Assembly: GCA_025966255.1 (NCBI GenBank)
Contig: JAOPVG010000202.1
Span: 1 to 11,008, forward strand
Reading direction: 5' to 3'
From: Jatrophihabitans sp.
Lineage (GTDB): Bacteria > Actinomycetota > Actinomycetes > Mycobacteriales > Jatrophihabitantaceae
Length of the DNA stretch: 11,008 nucleotides
Shown here: in pieces, positions 7,810 to 11,008 of the stretch
How positions within the stretch are numbered: position 1 is the stretch's first letter
Layout of the letters: each line of letters opens with the position of its first letter
Translations under genes and position numbers: made by a program
Notes under the pieces: model-generated
Databases searched by the model: none
Told to the model about the DNA's origin: nothing
The model's input: only the letters and a program-made list of their open reading frames with translations

Positions 7810-9320
7810 CCTCTACGGAGCGGACCGTCACCGATCGGTCGCCGAGTTTCGTCGACGGATTGCGCCACCGGCTGCACGACGCGGCGCCGGCCGGCCGCCG
7901 CTTCCTCGACCGCCCGTATGCATCGGTGCAGTTGCTTCTTCTCGCGGCGTCGGGACTGCTCGGCTTCGGTGTGCTGATGGCCGTGTCGACGACCATCGCC
8001 GCGGCGCACGACAACGGCGGCACCGGATCGATCTGGGGCCAGGGGATCAAGGAGGCCGAGTTCATCGCGCTCGGCCTGGTGATCTTCTGGATCGCGCTGC
8101 GGATGTCGCCGCGCGCGTTCCGGATGCTCGCCTATCCGATGCTCGGGCTCGCCGTGATCGCGCTGGTGGCCGTGCTCATTCCGGGTATCGGCGTGGGGGT
8201 CTACGGCGCGCGGCGCTGGATCGACATCGGACCGATGCAGCTGCAGCCCTCGGAGCTGGCCAAGGTCGCGATGTTGTTGTGGGGCGCCGATCTGCTCGCC
8301 CGCAAGCAGCAACTGGGCACGCTCAAGCGGGCGCGGCACCTGTTCATCCCGCTGCTTCCCGGCTTCGCGATCATCAGCCTGTTCGTGATGGCCGAACCGG
8401 ACCTCGGCACGACCTGCTGCTTCATGCTGATCCTGCTAGGCCTGCTGTGGATGATCGGCATGCCGCTGCGCTACTTCACGGTCGTGCTCATGGTGATCGC
8501 GGCAGCGATCACCGCGCTCGCCGTCGCCGCGCCGTACCGCCTCGCCCGGCTGACCAACTTCACCGACCCGTTCAAGGACGCGAAGGGCGCCGGCTACCAC
8601 ACGGTCGAAGGTCTGTACGCGCTCGCGTCGGGCGGCTTGTTCGGGGTCGGGCTCGGTCAGGGCACCTCGAAATACGGCTGGGTGCCGAACGCCAACTCGG
8701 ACTACGTCTTCGCCATCATCGGTGAGGAGCTCGGACTCATCGGCTGCCTCGCGGTGCTCGCGTTGTTCGGGTTGTTCGCGTACACCGGCATGCGCATCGT
8801 GCGGCGCAATGCCGATCCGTTCGTCCGCCTCGCCGCCGGTGGCGCGACGATCTGGCTGTGCGGCCAGGCGGTGATCAACATCGGCTATGTCAGCGGGTTG
8901 CTGCCGGTCACTGGTATCCCGCTGCCGATGATCTCCGCCGGTGGTACGTCGCTGCTCGTGACGTTCTTCGTGCTCGGCATGCTCACGTCCTTCGCCCGGC
9001 ACGAGGCCGCCGCCGTGAGCGCCGCACGCAAGTCCGAACGCCGCGACCGCCGCACCCGTCTGGAACGCTGGTGCAGGATTCCCGTCCCCCGCGCGTACGT
9101 CGCCCCGAAGCGACGCGGCGCCGGGCGGGCCGCCCGGCCTACCTCGCGGTCGGGCTCGAATGGTGACCGTCGACGCGATGAGGGCTCGCGCGAAGAGCCG
9201 CGCCGCCGCGCGAGCGCCGCGAGCTTGCGGGCGACGCCGCAGGCATCGCAACGGGCGGCCGGATCGGCCCGGGCGAAGCGAGTGGCCGAGACGGCGACCC
9301 GTGCCCGGCGGATAAGTTGA
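7806..9320 (+). CDS. ftsW: SEDS-family peptidoglycan glycosyltransferase FtsW
   Basis: 504 aa from GTG 7806, overlapping the murD stop by 4 nt and without a strong Shine-Dalgarno site. FtsW polymerises lipid II into septal glycan strands in complex with FtsI. After a cytoplasmic N-terminus of about 40 residues come roughly ten membrane segments. Family motifs include RRWIDIGPMQLQPSELAK (Ser149, Glu150); AEPDLGT; the extracellular loop ending NSDYVFAIIGEELG, whose Asp299 aligns by motif with catalytic Asp297 of E. coli FtsW; and PMISAGGTS (374-382). Residues 398-504 form a disordered Arg/Ala/Ser-rich cytoplasmic tail with 32 basic and about 10 acidic residues. Mycobacterial FtsW also has a basic C-terminal tail, reported to contact the acidic FtsZ C-terminus; a similar role here is inference. 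FtsW rather than RodA is chosen because of its position between murD and murG. Confidence 0.95.
   Translation: MTSTERTVTDRSPSFVDGLRHRLHDAAPAGRRFLDRPYASVQLLLLAASGLLGFGVLMAVSTTIAAAHDNGGTGSIWGQGIKEAEFIALGLVIFWIALRMSPRAFRMLAYPMLGLAVIALVAVLIPGIGVGVYGARRWIDIGPMQLQPSELAKVAMLLWGADLLARKQQLGTLKRARHLFIPLLPGFAIISLFVMAEPDLGTTCCFMLILLGLLWMIGMPLRYFTVVLMVIAAAITALAVAAPYRLARLTNFTDPFKDAKGAGYHTVEGLYALASGGLFGVGLGQGTSKYGWVPNANSDYVFAIIGEELGLIGCLAVLALFGLFAYTGMRIVRRNADPFVRLAAGGATIWLCGQAVINIGYVSGLLPVTGIPLPMISAGGTSLLVTFFVLGMLTSFARHEAAAVSAARKSERRDRRTRLERWCRIPVPRAYVAPKRRGAGRAARPTSRSGSNGDRRRDEGSREEPRRRASAASLRATPQASQRAAGSARAKRVAETATRARRIS
9307..9312 (+). promoter_or_regulatory. Weak Shine-Dalgarno-like site of murG
   Basis: GGCGGA lies 4 nt before the TTG at 9317, at the 3' end of ftsW. 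It is a partial, closely spaced match, but it helps select the TTG in the TTGA overlap as the murG start. Confidence 0.4.
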
Positions 9321-10429
9321 GCGGGTTGCGAGTTGTGGTTGCCGGTGGCGGCACGGCGGGGCACATCGAGCCGGCGATGAATCTGGCCGACGCGGTCCGC
9401 CGCCTCGACCCGTCGGCCGAGATCACCGCTTTGGGCACGGTCAAGGGTCTGGACACCACGCTCATCCCGGCCCGCGGCTATCCGCTCGAACTCGTGCCGC
9501 CGGTGCCGCTGCCGCGCAAGATCGGGCGGGCGCTGTTCGGCACGCCCGGACGCGTCCGCGAGGCCGTCGCCGCCACGTCCGCCGTGTTGGAGCGGGTGCA
9601 GGCCGAGGTCGTGGTCGGCTTCGGTGGCTACGTGGCCGTCCCGGCCTATCTCGCCGCGAAGCGGCTGAGCATCCCGATCGTCGTGCACGAGGCGAATGCC
9701 AAGCCCGGGCTGGCGAACCGCGGCGCGGCTCGCATGACCAAGCACGTGTTCACCGCGACGCGAGCCGGCAAGCTGCCGCACGCCACGGTGATCGGCATCC
9801 CGCTGCGTCCGGCGATCTCCCAGCTCGACCGCGCCGCGCTGCGTGACGAGGCCCGGGCCCGTCTCGGACTCCGCCTCGACCGGCCGGTGCTGCTCGTCTT
9901 CGGCGGCTCGCAGGGTGCCCGCTCGATCAACCGGGCCGCGTCGGCTGCGGCCGACGGCCTGCGGGCGGCCGGCGTCCAGGTACTGCACGTGATCGGACCG
10001 AAGAACGAGCTCGACGTGAAGTCCGACGAATCGGCCCCCTACGTCGTCGTCCCGTACGTCGAGGAGATGCAGTACGCGTACGCCGCGGCCGACTTCGCGC
10101 TGTGTCGCTGCGGCGCGATGACGTGTGCCGAGCTCGCTGCCGTCGGCCTGCCCGCTGCCTACGTGCCGTATCCCGTCGGCAACGGTGAGCAGCGCTTCAA
10201 CGCGATGCCGACCGTCGCCGCGGGTGGGGGCCTGCTCGTCGACGACGCCGATCTGACGCCCGCGTGGTTGCTGAGCGAGGTGGTCCCGCGGATCACCGAT
10301 CCGGACACGTTGCAGGTGATGTCGCGGGCGGCGGCGATGTCGGGATCACGGGACGCCGATGTCGTCCTTGCTCGGCGGGTGCTGACCGTCGCCGCCGAGC
10401 ACCGCCGCTTCCCCAAGGGCAAGTCGTGA
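9317..10429 (+). CDS. murG: UDP-N-acetylglucosamine--N-acetylmuramyl-(pentapeptide) pyrophosphoryl-undecaprenol N-acetylglucosamine transferase (MurG)
   Basis: 370 aa. MurG is a peripheral GT-B glycosyltransferase on the cytoplasmic membrane face that transfers GlcNAc to lipid I, making lipid II. Visible motifs are the glycine-rich loop GGGTAGH (10-16), GFGGY (101-105), HEAN with Asn134 following (124-134; HEQN in many other bacteria), GGSQGA (196-201), and the donor-binding segment CRCGAMTCAE (263-272), whose Glu272 corresponds to the ribose-binding Glu of E. coli MurG. GNGEQRFNA (288-296) completes the site. The likely start is a rare TTG at 9317 forming a TTGA overlap with ftsW; a second in-frame TTG at 9326 is possible. 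Any later start would cut into the first beta strand, and no ATG is available nearby. The stop overlaps the murC GTG by 4 nt. Confidence 0.96.
   Translation: MSGLRVVVAGGGTAGHIEPAMNLADAVRRLDPSAEITALGTVKGLDTTLIPARGYPLELVPPVPLPRKIGRALFGTPGRVREAVAATSAVLERVQAEVVVGFGGYVAVPAYLAAKRLSIPIVVHEANAKPGLANRGAARMTKHVFTATRAGKLPHATVIGIPLRPAISQLDRAALRDEARARLGLRLDRPVLLVFGGSQGARSINRAASAAADGLRAAGVQVLHVIGPKNELDVKSDESAPYVVVPYVEEMQYAYAAADFALCRCGAMTCAELAAVGLPAAYVPYPVGNGEQRFNAMPTVAAGGGLLVDDADLTPAWLLSEVVPRITDPDTLQVMSRAAAMSGSRDADVVLARRVLTVAAEHRRFPKGKS
10415..10419 (+). promoter_or_regulatory. Probable Shine-Dalgarno site of murC
   Basis: AAGGG lies 6 nt before the GTG at 10426, inside the 3' end of murG. It is a moderate match at a good distance and supports GTG 10426 as the murC start. 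Confidence 0.5.
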
Positions 10430-11008
10430 CGAGGCCGACCAAGGACCACGAAGACGACCGCCCCGAGGATTGGGCCGCGCCCGGCGCCGCGCTGGTGCGC
10501 AGCGCCGCCACCGACGTCATCCCGCCGCTCGCCGACCTCGGTCGGGTGCACATCATGGGGATTGCCGGTTCGGGGATGAGCGCGCTGGCGCGGATCCTGC
10601 TCGAGCGCGGGCTAGTCGTCAGCGGCTGCGAGGCGCGCGACTCGATCACGGTGTCCGGCCTGCGCGCACTCGGCGCCACCGTCCACATCGGCCACTCGCC
10701 TTCCCACCTCGACGACGCCGACACGTTCGTCTACACAACCGCGATCAATCCGAAGCACGAGGAGTTCGCCGCCGCCCGGGCAAGTGGCAAGCCGGTGCTG
10801 CGCCGCGCCGCCGCGCTTGCCGCCGCGCTGGAGGATCGCCGCTGCATCGCGGTCGCGGGTACGCATGGCAAGACGTCCACTACCTCGCTGCTTGTCGTGG
10901 CGGCGCAGGCGTGTGGTGCCGACCCGTCGTTCGCGATCGGCGGCAACCTCTACGAGACCGGCAAGAACGCCCACCTCGGCACCGGTGAATTCGCCGTCGT
11001 CGAGGCCG
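10426..11008 (+). CDS. murC: UDP-N-acetylmuramate--L-alanine ligase (MurC), N-terminal part (3' end outside window)
   Basis: The first 194 codons are present; the frame is open at the right window edge. MurC starts the peptide branch by joining L-alanine to UDP-MurNAc with ATP hydrolysis. GTG 10426 overlaps the murG stop by 4 nt. An Asp/Glu-rich N-terminal stretch (DHEDDRPEDW, about residues 7-16) comes before the Rossmann-like UDP-binding motif GIAGSGMS (45-52), somewhat further in than in short MurC proteins such as that of E. coli. The segment YTTAINPKHEEF follows, as in the family. The ATP loop is GTHGKTST (145-152, Lys149); the His at this place separates MurC from the GTNGKT and GTSGKT loops of MurD and MurE in this window. 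The last visible residues, EFAVVEA, lead to the conserved acidic site of the central domain. The truncation is due only to the window end. Confidence 0.94.
   Translation, partial: MTRPTKDHEDDRPEDWAAPGAALVRSAATDVIPPLADLGRVHIMGIAGSGMSALARILLERGLVVSGCEARDSITVSGLRALGATVHIGHSPSHLDDADTFVYTTAINPKHEEFAAARASGKPVLRRAAALAAALEDRRCIAVAGTHGKTSTTSLLVVAAQACGADPSFAIGGNLYETGKNAHLGTGEFAVVEA

Larger units (their letters stand above)
1..11008 (+). other. dcw gene cluster segment, one predicted operon
   Basis: Nine co-directional genes follow one another without any intergenic space above 1 nt. Stop/start overlaps are ATGA (289, 3889), GTGA (5352, 7806, 10426), TTGA (9317) and an 8-nt overlap at 6436; ftsI and murE are 1 nt apart. 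No inverted repeat followed by a T-run was seen. This suggests one polycistronic message with translational coupling, with the main promoter upstream of the window. Weak internal promoters inside coding sequence cannot be excluded by eye. Confidence 0.85.

Noticed and set aside
8997..9317. Possible frameshift producing the low-complexity FtsW C-terminus
   Set aside because: The tail is in the same frame as the membrane domain, ends in a TTGA overlap with murG as expected for the operon, and basic FtsW tails are known in actinobacteria.
8885..9988. Minus-strand open frame opposite ftsW and murG
   Set aside because: No recognisable protein features. The + strand genes have full catalytic motifs in this interval.
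1..11008. Search for a mobile element, CRISPR array, tRNA/rRNA or novel defence system
   Set aside because: No direct-repeat array, transposase or integrase motif, terminal inverted repeats or RNA gene signatures were seen. All the sequence is accounted for by dcw genes.

Overview
The window is a stretch of a division and cell wall (dcw) cluster from a high-GC Gram-positive bacterium, almost certainly an actinobacterium. Three things support this: the strong G/C bias at third codon positions, the gene order (FtsL-like, ftsI, murE, murF, mraY, murD, ftsW, murG, murC), and family details such as HEAN in MurG and the long basic N-terminus of FtsI. Genus cannot be read from the sequence alone. 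MurE carries the DNPR signature of meso-diaminopimelate-adding enzymes, so the peptidoglycan is predicted to be the meso-DAP type.

Layout, all on the + strand: the 3' end of an FtsL-like division gene (1-292), ftsI (289-2367), murE (2369-3892), murF (3889-5355), mraY (5352-6443), murD (6436-7809), ftsW (7806-9320), murG (9317-10429), and the 5' part of murC (10426 to the window end). Coding density is essentially complete. Six junctions are 4-nt stop/start overlaps, mraY/murD overlaps by 8 nt, and ftsI/murE is separated by 1 nt. No internal terminator, convincing promoter, RNA gene, mobile element or CRISPR array was seen.

The genes form one pathway. MurC, MurD, MurE and MurF build UDP-MurNAc-pentapeptide in the cytoplasm. 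MraY transfers phospho-MurNAc-pentapeptide to undecaprenyl phosphate, giving lipid I, and MurG adds GlcNAc, giving lipid II. The SEDS polymerase FtsW and the class B transpeptidase FtsI then use lipid II at the septum, in a complex that includes FtsL-type proteins.

This is a conserved housekeeping region and I find no evidence of a new system. The less ordinary signals are the disordered, strongly basic tails on three division proteins (the FtsL-like C-terminus, the FtsI N-terminus with a 15-bp tandem repeat, and the FtsW C-terminus), a C-terminal cysteine pair in FtsI, and a few start-codon and motif variants.
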